The notes under the pieces are model-generated. The model was not told the origin of the DNA and ran no database searches. It saw nothing but the letters and a program-made list of their open reading frames with translations. A program made the position numbers and the translations under genes. From the NCBI RefSeq assembly GCF_028816475.1, contig NZ_CP118247.1, forward strand, positions 1,892,001 to 1,956,000: a stretch of DNA of 64,000 bases. The letters are read 5' to 3'. Below are positions 17,562 through 26,289 of this stretch, piece after piece; the first letter of the stretch is position 1, and each line of letters starts with the position of its first letter. Source of the stretch: Devosia rhodophyticola. GTDB lineage: Bacteria > Pseudomonadota > Alphaproteobacteria > Rhizobiales > Devosiaceae.

Positions 17562-18500
17562 ATGAGCATGGCGTCGGATAGCGTAAAACGGGTTGGACAG
17601 GAACCGACAACGATCTGGAACAGGTTCTCCATTCGCACCAAGCGGGTGATCTGGGCCTGGACATTTCTTGCCCTGCCCATCCTTTTTTACGGTGGCATTC
17701 GCTTCTATCCGACGTTTCAGGCATTCTGGCTGTCACTGACCGACTGGGATTTGTTGCGCCCCGCAAAATTCGTGGGTCTGGCAAATTATCAGTCGATGCT
17801 ATCCGACCCGGTGTTCTGGCGCGTGTTCCAGAACACCTTTGCCTATCTGATCATTGGCACGCCGCTCAGCCTTTTGATCTCATTTGTCATTGCCTATTAT
17901 CTGGATCGCGTGCGGTTCATGCACGGGTTCATTCGTGCCTTGTATTTCTTGCCGTTTCTCACCACAGCGGCTGCCATGGGGTGGGTGTGGCGCTGGTTCT
18001 ACCAGCCGGTGCCGATCGGTGTTCTCAACGGGTTCTTGAGCGTTCTTGGCATGCCTCAGCAAACCTTTCTGCGGTCCCCCGATACGGCGCTGGTTTCCAT
18101 TTTGATGCCAGCTATCTGGGCCGGCCTTGGCTTTCAGGTGATCATTTTCATCGCCGGGTTGCGCGCTATTCCCTCAACATTTTATGAGGCGGCGCGCATT
18201 GACGGGCTTGGCGATTGGGCAATCTTCCGCAAGATCACTTTGCCCTTGCTCAAGCCAACAACAATCTTTCTGGTGGTGTTTTCCTCAATCGGATTTCTGC
18301 GGATTTTCGATCAGGTTTACAACATGACCACCAATGATCCGGGTGGGCCGCTCAACTCGACCAAGCCGTTGGTACTGATGATTTATCAGACGGCCTTCTC
18401 ATCTTACAAAATGGGCTATGCGGCTGCTCAAACCGTGGTGTTGTTTACGATTCTCCTGGTGGTTTCGCTGATGCAACTTTGGGTAATGAGGAAGCGCTGA
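17562..18500 (+). CDS. carbohydrate ABC transporter permease (MalF/UgpA type)
   Basis: 312 residues with six membrane segments and the EAA loop that docks on the ATPase (EAARIDGLGDWAIFRKITLP at about residues 208-227). The N-terminal helix IWAWTFLALPILFYGGIRFYP is typical of the MalF/UgpA class of sugar importers. It begins 6 bases after the binding-protein gene and its stop overlaps the next permease start (TGATG), so subunits are translated together. Confidence 0.93.
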   Translation: MSMASDSVKRVGQEPTTIWNRFSIRTKRVIWAWTFLALPILFYGGIRFYPTFQAFWLSLTDWDLLRPAKFVGLANYQSMLSDPVFWRVFQNTFAYLIIGTPLSLLISFVIAYYLDRVRFMHGFIRALYFLPFLTTAAAMGWVWRWFYQPVPIGVLNGFLSVLGMPQQTFLRSPDTALVSILMPAIWAGLGFQVIIFIAGLRAIPSTFYEAARIDGLGDWAIFRKITLPLLKPTTIFLVVFSSIGFLRIFDQVYNMTTNDPGGPLNSTKPLVLMIYQTAFSSYKMGYAAAQTVVLFTILLVVSLMQLWVMRKR

Positions 18501-19351
18501 TGAGCACCATGGATGTAGAACTGCCCGCCAATCGCATGCGCATTCGCCCGGGCCAGATCCTCACCTGGACATTGCTGCTTCTGGGCGGTCTGGTCATGAT
18601 CACGCCGCTTCTTTACATGTTTGCCACGTCGCTCAAGACCTCGGGCCAGATCTATGATCTCAAGCTCATTCCGGCAGCGCCAACGCTGGACAATTACATC
18701 TCTGTGCTTTCGGACGGCCGGTTTATGCGCTGGTTCGTCAATTCCACGCTGATCGCTTCAATCGTTACCGTTTCAAATGTGTTTTTCGATTCAATGGTGG
18801 GGTACACGCTCGCCAAGTTCGAATTTCGCGGCCGTTATTTCATCTTTCTGGCGATCCTGTCGACCTTGATGATCCCAACCGAAATGCTGGTCATTCCCTG
18901 GTATTTGATGTCCTCTCAGTTGCATTGGATCGATACCTATTGGGGTATCATGTTTCCGGGTATGATGACCGCGTTCGGCACGTTCTTGATGAAGCAGTTT
19001 TTTGAAACCGTGCCCGATGATTTCCTCGAAGCGGCGCGGGTTGATGGCATGAACGAATTCACCATCTGGTGGAAGATTGCCATGCCGCTGGTAACGCCAG
19101 CAATTTCGGCGCTGGCGATCTTTACCTTCCTGGGCAATTGGACGGCGTTCTTCTGGCCGCTGATTGTCACCACCAGCCGCGAACTTTACACGCTGCCGGT
19201 GGGGCTTTCGAGTTTCTCGGTTGAGCAATCGATCCAATGGGAAAAGATCATGACCGGAGCGGCGCTCGCGACCATTCCGACGCTGATCGTATTTCTGGTG
19301 CTGCAACGCTTCATCGTGCGCGGCGTGATGCTGGCCGGACTCAAGGGTTAA
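18500..19351 (+). CDS. carbohydrate ABC transporter permease (MalG/UgpE type)
   Basis: 283 residues from ATG 18500, the TGATG overlap with the upstream permease; a longer reading from 18479 lies inside that gene. Six membrane segments are visible with the EAA loop EAARVDGMNEFTIWWKIAMP (about residues 180-200). The early TPLLYMFATSLKT helix pattern marks the MalG class. It pairs with the preceding MalF-like protein as the inner-membrane channel. The gene ends one base before the lyase start. Confidence 0.93.
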   Translation: MSTMDVELPANRMRIRPGQILTWTLLLLGGLVMITPLLYMFATSLKTSGQIYDLKLIPAAPTLDNYISVLSDGRFMRWFVNSTLIASIVTVSNVFFDSMVGYTLAKFEFRGRYFIFLAILSTLMIPTEMLVIPWYLMSSQLHWIDTYWGIMFPGMMTAFGTFLMKQFFETVPDDFLEAARVDGMNEFTIWWKIAMPLVTPAISALAIFTFLGNWTAFFWPLIVTTSRELYTLPVGLSSFSVEQSIQWEKIMTGAALATIPTLIVFLVLQRFIVRGVMLAGLKG

Positions 19352-19352
19352 A

Positions 19353-20861
19353 ATGGGCGACCTTGAGGCACAGGATACCAGCAGTTTTCCCGATCCGGTC
19401 TATAAGGAAACCGTACTCGGACCTCTCTTTGACGGCGCACGCAATCATCATGCTAACGGTTTTCGCGCCATCGACCGGGCGCACCTGGTCATGCTTGCCG
19501 AGACTGGTATTCTAACCGGCAGGCAGGCCAGTGAAATCGGGCAGGCCCTGATGGCCATTGATGCCGAAATTGATCCTGGCCAGCTCGTTTATACCGGCGA
19601 AGTCGAAGACTATTTCTTCCTGATCGAAAAAGAGCTTAAGGCCCGGCTCGGTCCGGATCTGGCGGGTCGGTTACACACGGCGCGGTCGCGCAATGACATT
19701 GATCACACCTTGTTCAAACTTGGGCTCAAGGCGCGTATCGACTTACTCTTGGCCAAGGCTACGGCACTCCTCGATGTGCTCATTGCCACGGCCACCAGGC
19801 ACAAGAATACGCTCATTGTTGCCTACACCCACGGTCAACCTGCCCAACCAACGACTTTTGGCCATTATCTGGGGGCGGTCATTGAAGTGTTGAGCCGGGA
19901 CATCGAGCGGGTGTTTCAGGCGCGCGAGGTGGTTGATTTGTGCCCAATGGGTGCGGCGGCGATCACCACGACCGGGTTCCCGATCTATCGGGCACGCGTT
20001 GCCCATCTTCTGGGTTTTGCCGTTCCCTTGCAGAACTCATACGGCTGTATCGCTTCGGTGGACTATATCACTGCCACCTACAGTGCCATTGAACTGATGT
20101 TCCTGCATATGGGCCGACCCATCCAGGACTTTCAGTTCTGGAGCAGCTTTGAGGTGGGCCAACTCTATGTCCCCAATGCGCTGGTACAGATTTCCTCGAT
20201 CATGCCGCAGAAGCGCAACCCGGTGCCGATCGAACATTTGCGCCATCTCTCGAGCCAGACGTTCGGGCGCGCCCGCGCCATGCTCGACATCATGCACAAC
20301 ACGCCTTTTACCGACATGAATGACAGCGAGGGTGAAAGCCAGGCGATGGGTTATCAGGCCTTTGACAGCGCCTTCCGCGTGCTTGATCTCATGGCCGCCG
20401 TTGTTGAACAGGTGAGCATTCAGCCTGATCGCGTTGCCAACAACATTAGGCGTTCCTGCATCACCATTACCGAGCTGGCCGATACGCTGGTGCGCGACGA
20501 GGGGCTGTCGTTTCGTCAAAGCCATGAAGTGGCGGCAGCGGTTGCGCGTGCGGTTATCGCAATTGACGGCGAGTTATCAATTGATGGCTTTTCGCCATTT
20601 GCCAAAGCGTTCGAAAAAGCGACGGGCCGGGCGAGCACCATAGACGCCAACCGGTTCGCCGAGATCGTTTCGCCCCGAAATTTTGTGCGGGTCAGGACAC
20701 GGTTTGGTGGGCCGGCTCCTCATTCCCTTGGTTTGGCGCTCAAGGGTTATCAGGCCCGAGCAGCCGATTTTGCGCAACGTTGTCGCGGCCATGCAGACGT
20801 CGAAGCAGCGGCGGCGACTGAGTTGGAAACCAGGTTCAATTTACTTTCGGGAGCGGCGTGA
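19353..20861 (+). CDS. argininosuccinate lyase-like enzyme (aspartase/fumarase superfamily)
   Basis: 502 residues, longer than housekeeping ArgH (about 460). Superfamily blocks are present: HTARSRNDIDHTLFKLGLK (about residues 108-126), AYTHGQPAQPTTFGHYL with the catalytic His region, and the flexible signature SSIMPQKRNPVPIEHLR (about 285-301). Family enzymes break a C-N or C-O bond by beta-elimination, releasing fumarate. Here the gene sits between ABC permeases and the ABC ATPase (TGATG overlap), not in an arginine operon. A catabolic lyase acting on an N-(dicarboxyethyl) amino compound, as in EDDS lyase, is plausible. That is inference; the real substrate is unknown. Confidence 0.85.
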   Translation: MGDLEAQDTSSFPDPVYKETVLGPLFDGARNHHANGFRAIDRAHLVMLAETGILTGRQASEIGQALMAIDAEIDPGQLVYTGEVEDYFFLIEKELKARLGPDLAGRLHTARSRNDIDHTLFKLGLKARIDLLLAKATALLDVLIATATRHKNTLIVAYTHGQPAQPTTFGHYLGAVIEVLSRDIERVFQAREVVDLCPMGAAAITTTGFPIYRARVAHLLGFAVPLQNSYGCIASVDYITATYSAIELMFLHMGRPIQDFQFWSSFEVGQLYVPNALVQISSIMPQKRNPVPIEHLRHLSSQTFGRARAMLDIMHNTPFTDMNDSEGESQAMGYQAFDSAFRVLDLMAAVVEQVSIQPDRVANNIRRSCITITELADTLVRDEGLSFRQSHEVAAAVARAVIAIDGELSIDGFSPFAKAFEKATGRASTIDANRFAEIVSPRNFVRVRTRFGGPAPHSLGLALKGYQARAADFAQRCRGHADVEAAAATELETRFNLLSGAA

Positions 20862-21931
20862 TGGCAGAAATCGAGCTTGGCAATCTGGTCAAGAAATATG
20901 GAAAAGTCACTGCCGTCCATGGCATAGACCTGACGATTGCCGATGGAGAGTTTGTGGTCTTTGTTGGCCCTTCAGGGTGCGGTAAATCAACGACCCTGCG
21001 GATGATTGCCGGCCTTGAAGACATAACGGGCGGTGAGCTGCGTATCGGCGGGGAAGTGGTCAACGAACGCGAGCCCAAGCAGCGCAACATCGCCATGGTT
21101 TTTCAGAATTACGCCATCTACCCCCATATGACCGTGGGTCAGAATATTGGCATTGGCCTTTACACCTCCAAGCTGAACGCCGATGAAAAACGCGCCCGCA
21201 TTGCTGCAACTGCAGAAACACTTGGACTTGAAGATCTGCTGGAGCGGCGCCCTGCTGCTCTCTCGGGTGGTCAGCGCCAGCGCGTTGCCATTGGCCGCGC
21301 CATGGTGCGCGATCCAGTGGCCTTTTTGTTTGATGAGCCGCTGTCCAATCTTGACGCGCAATTGCGGGCACAAATGCGCATCGAGATCAAGCGACTGCAT
21401 CAGCGGCTGGGCACTACCATTGTTTATGTAACCCATGATCAGGTAGAGGCCATGACGATGGCTGACCGGATCGTGGTCATGCGCGATGGGCGCATATTGC
21501 AGGTGGGCACGCCGACGGAAATGTATGAACAACCAGTTGATATATTTACTGCGCGCTTTATCGGTAGCCCGTCGATGAACCTTGTATATGGCACCATCAA
21601 TAACGGCGTGCTCAGTGTTGCCGATGCGACTTTGGCCGATGCAAAAGTGAGTGGGTTGCCGAATGGGGCAGTGCAAGTCGGGGTGCGTCCACATGATTTG
21701 CTGGTCGGGGAAACCGTGGCAGATGGCTTGGCCATGACAGGGCGGGTTACCGCTGTTGAGCCGCTGGGCTCGGAAACGCTGGTGCATCTGGACGTGGCTG
21801 GGGCCGAAGTCATTGGGACGGCACCGGGCAAACTGATGCCCAAGGTCAATAGCGAAGTGACCGTTTCGGCTGCGCCCGGCGCTCTTTATCTCTTCGACGC
21901 AAAAACAGAACAGGCGCTAGGTCGGCTATGA
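20861..21931 (+). CDS. ugpC: carbohydrate ABC transporter ATP-binding protein (UgpC/MalK type)
   Basis: 356 residues from ATG 20861 (TGATG overlap with the lyase). Walker A is GPSGCGKST (about residues 36-44), the signature LSGGQRQRVA, Walker [13 protein letters not shown], and the H-loop VTHDQVEAMTM. A C-terminal TOBE region of about 110 residues, as in MalK/UgpC, follows. It powers the sugar-type importer of this locus. Its stop overlaps the kinase gene region by only a few bases. Confidence 0.93.
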   Translation: MAEIELGNLVKKYGKVTAVHGIDLTIADGEFVVFVGPSGCGKSTTLRMIAGLEDITGGELRIGGEVVNEREPKQRNIAMVFQNYAIYPHMTVGQNIGIGLYTSKLNADEKRARIAATAETLGLEDLLERRPAALSGGQRQRVAIGRAMVRDPVAFLFDEPLSNLDAQLRAQMRIEIKRLHQRLGTTIVYVTHDQVEAMTMADRIVVMRDGRILQVGTPTEMYEQPVDIFTARFIGSPSMNLVYGTINNGVLSVADATLADAKVSGLPNGAVQVGVRPHDLLVGETVADGLAMTGRVTAVEPLGSETLVHLDVAGAEVIGTAPGKLMPKVNSEVTVSAAPGALYLFDAKTEQALGRL

Positions 21932-21934
21932 GTC

Positions 21935-22824
21935 GTGAAGCGGGTCGATCTGGCGTTATCTGCGCGGGTCAGAATCTATTGCGATCTGGTGTTTTCCGGC
22001 TTGCCCGCCATGCCTGATCTCGGGCGTGAAGTTTTTGCTTCCGCCATGGACAGCGTTCTGGGTGGGGGGCTTTTATCGCAGCGGCGCATTTGCAGGCGCT
22101 GGGGCGCCCGGTCAAACTGTTGTCACGATTTGGCACCGATCCCATATCAATGGCGCTGGCGCCTCAATTTGCCGTTGCGGGCCTTGATTTGGAGCATGTG
22201 GAGCGGCATGCCGACGCTGGTCCGCAGATAACCGTGGTCATGGCTCACGATGGGGATCGCGCCTTCCTGTCGCGCCGCGCAGGCACCGCCTTGCCAAATG
22301 ATCTTGACGCAGTTCTTGGGGGGACTACTGCAAGTCATTTGCACATCGCCGAATTTGCCACACTCAAGGAACATCCCGATCTAGTGCGTCTGGCCAGGCA
22401 ATCTGGCATGACGGTGTCACTCGATCCGAGTTGGGATGCCACGCTCATTCATAGCCCGGATTTCCTGGCGGTCTGTACCGGTGTTGATCTGTTCCTGCCC
22501 AATCTTGAAGAGGCACGGGCGATATCGGGACAAGCAGACGCAACAAGGGCACTCGATATGTTGGCGCGCCATTTTCCGTTCGTCGCGATCAAGCTTGGCG
22601 CGGAAGGCGCAGTCGCTGCTGACGGTCATGGCCGACACAGCATTGCTGCGCCGCGTGTTTCAGTCGTCGATACAACCGGCGCGGGCGATGCCTTCAATGC
22701 GGGGTTTGTTCATGCCTGGCTCAATGGCAGGCCTGCAGATGACTGCCTTAGGGCCGCCATTGATCTGGGCAGCCGATCGGTGCAGGCGCCGGGCGGTACC
22801 GCAGCATTGGCGCTGGCGGGCTAG
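21935..22824 (+). pseudogene. PfkB family carbohydrate kinase with one -1 frameshift
   Basis: The N-terminal frame from GTG 21935 reads IYCDLVFSGLPAMPDLGREVFASAMDSVLGGG; one missing G in the run 22064-22069 would continue AFIAAAHLQALGRPVKLLSRFGTD in the second frame, which runs to 22824. With the repair the protein is about 296 residues. The PfkB signatures are intact: LFLPNLEEARAISG and the catalytic TTGAGDAFNAGF near the end. It phosphorylates a sugar or nucleoside with ATP in the cytoplasm. It is the last gene of the ABC operon, so it probably phosphorylates the imported compound or its product. As written it is broken. Confidence 0.82.
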
Positions 22825-22986
22825 TCCACACTTCGCTGGCGAAGTTGTGATCAAGCGCCTCGGCATCCTTAGCGCCATCTTAAGGTCATAGGTTAATCAT
22901 GTGATAGCGCGCCGTTGTGGCAAAGGGGCGCGTCCGGTGGCGGCCGAAACGCTCACCCGCATCACTCGATTCTATGAGGCCTGCTC

Positions 22987-24204
22987 ATGTTGCTTGAAAC
23001 CGACAATCGCTTCTCCCATTTAACTGCCCTTCGGGTACTGATACTTGTGCTTATCCTGGGGCTGGCCGGGACGGGTGCATCGGTGGCCAATAGCGCTGCA
23101 TTCGTGCGCTCCCTTTGGCCTGAGGCTGCCGCCCGAGGCGTCAGCCGTTCTGCGTTCGATGCAGCCTTTGCCAATTACACGTACTTGCCCAAGGTTATGG
23201 AACTGACGCGCAAGCAGCCCGAATTTACCAGCACGGTCGCCGATTACCTCAACAAGCGCGTTACCGACTCGCAGGCGCGCAAGGGGCGGGTCATGCGCAG
23301 CGAGTGGGCCCAAACCCTGGCCGGTGCCGCCCAACGGTACGGCGTGCAGCCCGAAATTGTGCTGGCAATCTGGGGCATGGAAACCAATTATGGTGGCTTC
23401 ATGGGTGGCAACAATACCATCTACGCGTTGGCTTCACTGACTGAGGGCGGCTACCGGTCGAGCTTTTTCAAAAGCGAACTACTGACCGCCCTGCGGATCA
23501 TTTCTGATGGCAATGTCACCCCGGCCAATATGGTCGGGTCCTGGGCCGGCGCCATGGGCCACACCCAATTCATGCCATCAAGCTATATGCGCTATGCCGT
23601 CGATTATAATGGGGATGGCCGCAAGGACATCTGGAAATCAGTCCCCGACGCCCTGGGCTCCACCGCCAACTATCTGAATTCGTTCGGCTGGAATTACGGC
23701 GAAACATGGGGCTATGAGGTCAAGTTACCGACTGGCTTTGACTATGATCGAGCGCGCGCTACGGGCAAGGTCAGCATCGCAACCTGGGAAAAAATGGGGA
23801 TCAGGCGCGTGTCGGGCCGCCCATTTCCGCGCCCAAGCGATGTGACGCGTCTTTATATGCCTGCGGGCGCCACTGGACCGGTTTTCCTGCTCACGCCGAA
23901 CTTTGACGTGATTAAACGCTATAATAATTCGGACAGCTACGCTTTGGCCGTTGGTCACCTGGCAGACCGGATCATTGGCGGCGGCGATTTTGCTACGCCA
24001 TGGCCCGCTGGCAACTATGGCCTCAATGCCAGCCAAAGGGTTGAATTGCAGCAGCGCCTCAACAAAGCAGGCTATGCGGTCGGCAGTGCAGACGGGGTGG
24101 TTGGCCCCAAGACGCGCGCCGCCGTCATTGCCTTCCAAAAACGCAACGGCTTGCCCGCAGATGGCTATGTTTCGGGCTTGCTGCTCAATGCGCTCAAGCG
24201 CTAA
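22987..24204 (+). CDS. lytic murein transglycosylase (MltB/SLT_2 type) with peptidoglycan-binding domain
   Basis: 405 residues. An N-terminal hydrophobic segment (VLILVLILGLAGTGASV, about residues 17-34) acts as signal or anchor. The SLT_2 domain follows, with the catalytic Glu in LAIWGMETNYGGFMGG (about residues 128-143) and GAMGHTQFMPSSYMRYAVDYNGDGRKD, the family's conserved second block. The last ~60 residues are a PG_binding_1 repeat (GLNASQRVELQQRLNKAGY, VGPKTRAAVIAFQKRNGL). It cleaves murein glycan strands to 1,6-anhydro ends in the periplasm. The gene stands alone; 22825-22986 upstream shows nothing clear. Confidence 0.93.
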   Translation: MLLETDNRFSHLTALRVLILVLILGLAGTGASVANSAAFVRSLWPEAAARGVSRSAFDAAFANYTYLPKVMELTRKQPEFTSTVADYLNKRVTDSQARKGRVMRSEWAQTLAGAAQRYGVQPEIVLAIWGMETNYGGFMGGNNTIYALASLTEGGYRSSFFKSELLTALRIISDGNVTPANMVGSWAGAMGHTQFMPSSYMRYAVDYNGDGRKDIWKSVPDALGSTANYLNSFGWNYGETWGYEVKLPTGFDYDRARATGKVSIATWEKMGIRRVSGRPFPRPSDVTRLYMPAGATGPVFLLTPNFDVIKRYNNSDSYALAVGHLADRIIGGGDFATPWPAGNYGLNASQRVELQQRLNKAGYAVGSADGVVGPKTRAAVIAFQKRNGLPADGYVSGLLLNALKR

Positions 24205-24239
24205 AATGGGGTTGGATGATCGCGCCCGGCTTTGAAGTC

Positions 24240-24268
24240 TTGACAGGGCCGGGGCGCAAATCTAATAA
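24240..24268 (+). promoter_or_regulatory. tRNA-Met promoter
   Basis: TTGACA (24240-24245), 17 bases, TAATAA (24263-24268): the cleanest sigma-70 promoter in the window. It lies 54 bases before the mature tRNA 5' end, with a discriminator region containing GCGCC. Confidence 0.8.
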
Positions 24269-24322
24269 GTCGACGCGCCATGCAAATGCTGATCCGTCAG
24301 CCCGTTGTCGGCAGCCCCTTGG

Positions 24323-24399
24323 GGCGGAGTAGCTCAGTTGGTTAGAGCAGCGGAATCATAATCCGTGTGTCCCCAGTTCAAATCTGGGCTTCGCTACCA
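24323..24399 (+). tRNA. tRNA-Met (anticodon CAT), elongator type
   Basis: A 77-base cloverleaf. The acceptor GGCGGAG pairs with CTTCGCT (with a G1-U72 pair), the D arm is TAGCTCAGTTGGTTAGAGC, the anticodon stem GCGGA/TCCGT surrounds loop ATCATAA, and the T stem CCCAG/CTGGG encloses TTCAAAT. The CCA end is encoded (24397-24399). A CAT anticodon can also be tRNA-Ile2 after lysidine modification; the acceptor matches elongator Met of alphaproteobacteria better. Confidence 0.9.
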
Positions 24400-24507
24400 T
24401 TTATCCTCAATGCGAAATCGCAATTGATCGCGCCAGCCGGTCGGCGCCAAAAATCAAACGCCCGTCGAACCAATCCATAGGTAAAATTGCGCGCGGTCGT
24501 GCGTAAC

Positions 24508-24546
24508 GATAAAAATTTATTATCATAAGAATTTTGAATCAAAATT
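24508..24546 (+). promoter_or_regulatory. two inverted repeats upstream of the DUF3830/Pot-type operon
   Basis: GATAA-N7-TTATC (24508-24524) and AATTTTG-AAT-CAAAATT (24530-24546, perfect 7-bp arms) lie in the AT-rich stretch 57-95 bases before the DUF3830 start. They look like operator sites, perhaps for the LysR regulator at the end of the operon. Outside them, 24400-24602 shows no gene. Confidence 0.5.
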
Positions 24547-24602
24547 GGACAGCGTCGGCGTCAGGGAATTTGATTGGCCATCAATTCCAAAGATGGCGTT
24601 CC

Positions 24603-25079
24603 ATGTCTGACAAAAAGTTTTATCTCAAATTCGTCGATGCCGATGTTCAGGGTATCATTTCGCTTTATTGGGACAATGCGCCCAAAACCTGCGAAGCTTT
24701 GTGGAACGCGTTGGCGACGCCGATCCAGTGGCGGGCTACCCATGCGATGTTTTCGGGGCCCGAAATCATGATGGGCCTCCCCGAAACTCACCGCAACTTC
24801 GACCCAACGGCGTTGCCTGCTGAAAACCAGACGGTTTTGCCCGAGGCAGGCGAATTGCTCTGGTTCTATCAGCCGAAGAATTTTTTCAAGATTGACCCCA
24901 GCGAATTCTGGGAAATTGGCATGTTTTACGGTGTGGGCGGTCGCACATTTGGCCCAACGGGTTGGATCCCCTGCACCTATTTCGGCAAAATGACCCAAAA
25001 CCTTGATGCGGTGGCTGAGCAATGCCGCCTGATCCGCATCGAGGGCGCCAAGACGGTCGAGTTGGGCCGCCTCGTATAA
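24603..25079 (+). CDS. DUF3830 family protein
   Basis: 158 residues from ATG 24603. The N-terminal block YLKFVDADVQGIISLYWDNAPKTCEALW and the later GLPETHRNFDP / GWIPCTYFGKM segments mark the DUF3830 family, a cyclophilin-like fold with no proven reaction. It has no signal peptide, so it is cytoplasmic. It is the first gene before a PotDBCA-type ABC transporter (52 bases to the binding protein), and such proteins recur beside amine or aromatic-acid uptake genes. It may act on or bind the imported compound. Confidence 0.85.
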   Translation: MSDKKFYLKFVDADVQGIISLYWDNAPKTCEALWNALATPIQWRATHAMFSGPEIMMGLPETHRNFDPTALPAENQTVLPEAGELLWFYQPKNFFKIDPSEFWEIGMFYGVGGRTFGPTGWIPCTYFGKMTQNLDAVAEQCRLIRIEGAKTVELGRLV

Positions 25080-25131
25080 GCTGCTGCCGGGCTGGGAGGC
25101 CCGGTTCACCACTTTCAGAAGGGAATAAGAA

Positions 25132-26166
25132 ATGAAGATTGCGATCAAGACAAGTGTGATTACGCTATCCGCCCTCATGGGGACGACGGCTTTCGCTCAG
25201 GACAATACGCTGACGATCAATTCGTTCGGTGGCGCCTATGAGGATGCCCATCGTGCCTGCATCATCACCCCGTTTGAAGAAGAAACCGGGGCCACGGTCA
25301 ATGTGGTTACGGCCTATTCGGCTGATGCGTTCGCCCAGTTGCGTGCGCAAAAGGATGCGCCGCAATTTGACGTCCTGCACTTTTCGGGTGGCCAGGAAAT
25401 TGTTGGCGCCAGCGAGGGTCTTCTGGCTCCAATCGATGCGGCAAAGCTGACCAATGCTGCCGATGTATATGATTTCGCCAAGGCCAATCTGGCGGGGGGC
25501 GAAGGCCCGGCCTATTCGATCGCGGCCATTGGGCTGGTCTACAATACCGAGGCCTTGCCTGAAGCGCCCAGCAAATGGACCGATCTACTCAATCCCGATT
25601 ATAGCGAGCACCTGGTTCTGACCGATATTTCCAATGGTTATGGAATGCTGGGCTTCTTGATGCTTAATCAGGTGCAGGGGGGTGATCTGTCCAATATCCA
25701 GCCGGGTCTTGATGCGGTAACTCAGCTTCTTGATGCCGGTGCGATCATTGTTTCAACGTCGCCCGAAATCCAGCAGGAATTTGCCCAGAACGACGCCTGG
25801 ATTGCCCCTTACGCGTCCGACTATGCCTATACGCTGCGCAAGGCCGAGCTGCCATCTGGTTTTGCTCAAGGTGCTGAAGGCACGCCTGCCAGCTATATTA
25901 CGGCGAATTTGGTCGCTGGTCGGCCCAATATGGACTTGGCGCTCAAGTTCATCGACAAGGAAATTTCTCCTGCCGCTCAGGAGTGCTTTGCCGAAGCGCT
26001 GCGCTATTCTCCGACCAATTCCAAGGCAGAACTGAGCTCTGAAGTGGCCGCCGATATCGCCTATGGCGAAGATGGCGTCAAAGGGTTGATCCGTTTTGAC
26101 CCGGCAACGATTGAAGCCAATCGCACGGCTTGGGTTGAGGCCTGGAACAAGACCATAGCGCGCTGA
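25132..26166 (+). CDS. ABC transporter substrate-binding protein, PotD-like (family 1)
   Basis: 344 residues with a Sec signal peptide (MKIAIKTSVITLSALMGTTA, cut after FAQ). The mature start DNTLTINSFGGAYEDAHRACI is typical of spermidine/putrescine-type receptors that begin N-S-F/Y-G-G. QFDVLHFSGGQEIVG and AYSIAAIGLVYNTEALPEAPSKW follow the family pattern. It is the periplasmic receptor of the transporter formed by the next three genes. The ligand may be a polyamine, opine or another small cation; sequence alone does not decide. AAGGGAA precedes the ATG. Confidence 0.9.
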   Translation: MKIAIKTSVITLSALMGTTAFAQDNTLTINSFGGAYEDAHRACIITPFEEETGATVNVVTAYSADAFAQLRAQKDAPQFDVLHFSGGQEIVGASEGLLAPIDAAKLTNAADVYDFAKANLAGGEGPAYSIAAIGLVYNTEALPEAPSKWTDLLNPDYSEHLVLTDISNGYGMLGFLMLNQVQGGDLSNIQPGLDAVTQLLDAGAIIVSTSPEIQQEFAQNDAWIAPYASDYAYTLRKAELPSGFAQGAEGTPASYITANLVAGRPNMDLALKFIDKEISPAAQECFAEALRYSPTNSKAELSSEVAADIAYGEDGVKGLIRFDPATIEANRTAWVEAWNKTIAR

Positions 26167-26175
26167 TCAAATATT

Positions 26176-26219
26176 GGTCCGGGCATTGCATTTTGCCCGG
26201 ACCGCCACGCTGTGGCGGT
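26176..26219 (+). terminator. tandem overlapping hairpins between binding protein and permease
   Basis: Hairpin 1 (26176-26203) has a perfect 10-bp stem GGTCCGGGCA/TGCCCGGACC. Hairpin 2 (26201-26219) has ACCGCCAC/GTGGCGGT. They share bases 26201-26203, so they cannot both fully form. No U tract follows. They probably stabilise the binding-protein mRNA or thin out transcription into the permeases. Confidence 0.7.
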
Positions 26220-26289
26220 CAGCTTACGCCGAGGAGGCCTGCTGGTTTAGTGCTGGCAGCTGAACCACCTTTCCAAGGATTTTCTGCCG

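Noticed and set aside
24503..24524. A second SigF-type GTAAC promoter upstream of DUF3830
   Set aside because: GTAAC is present but after 16 bases the sequence is CATA rather than CGAA.
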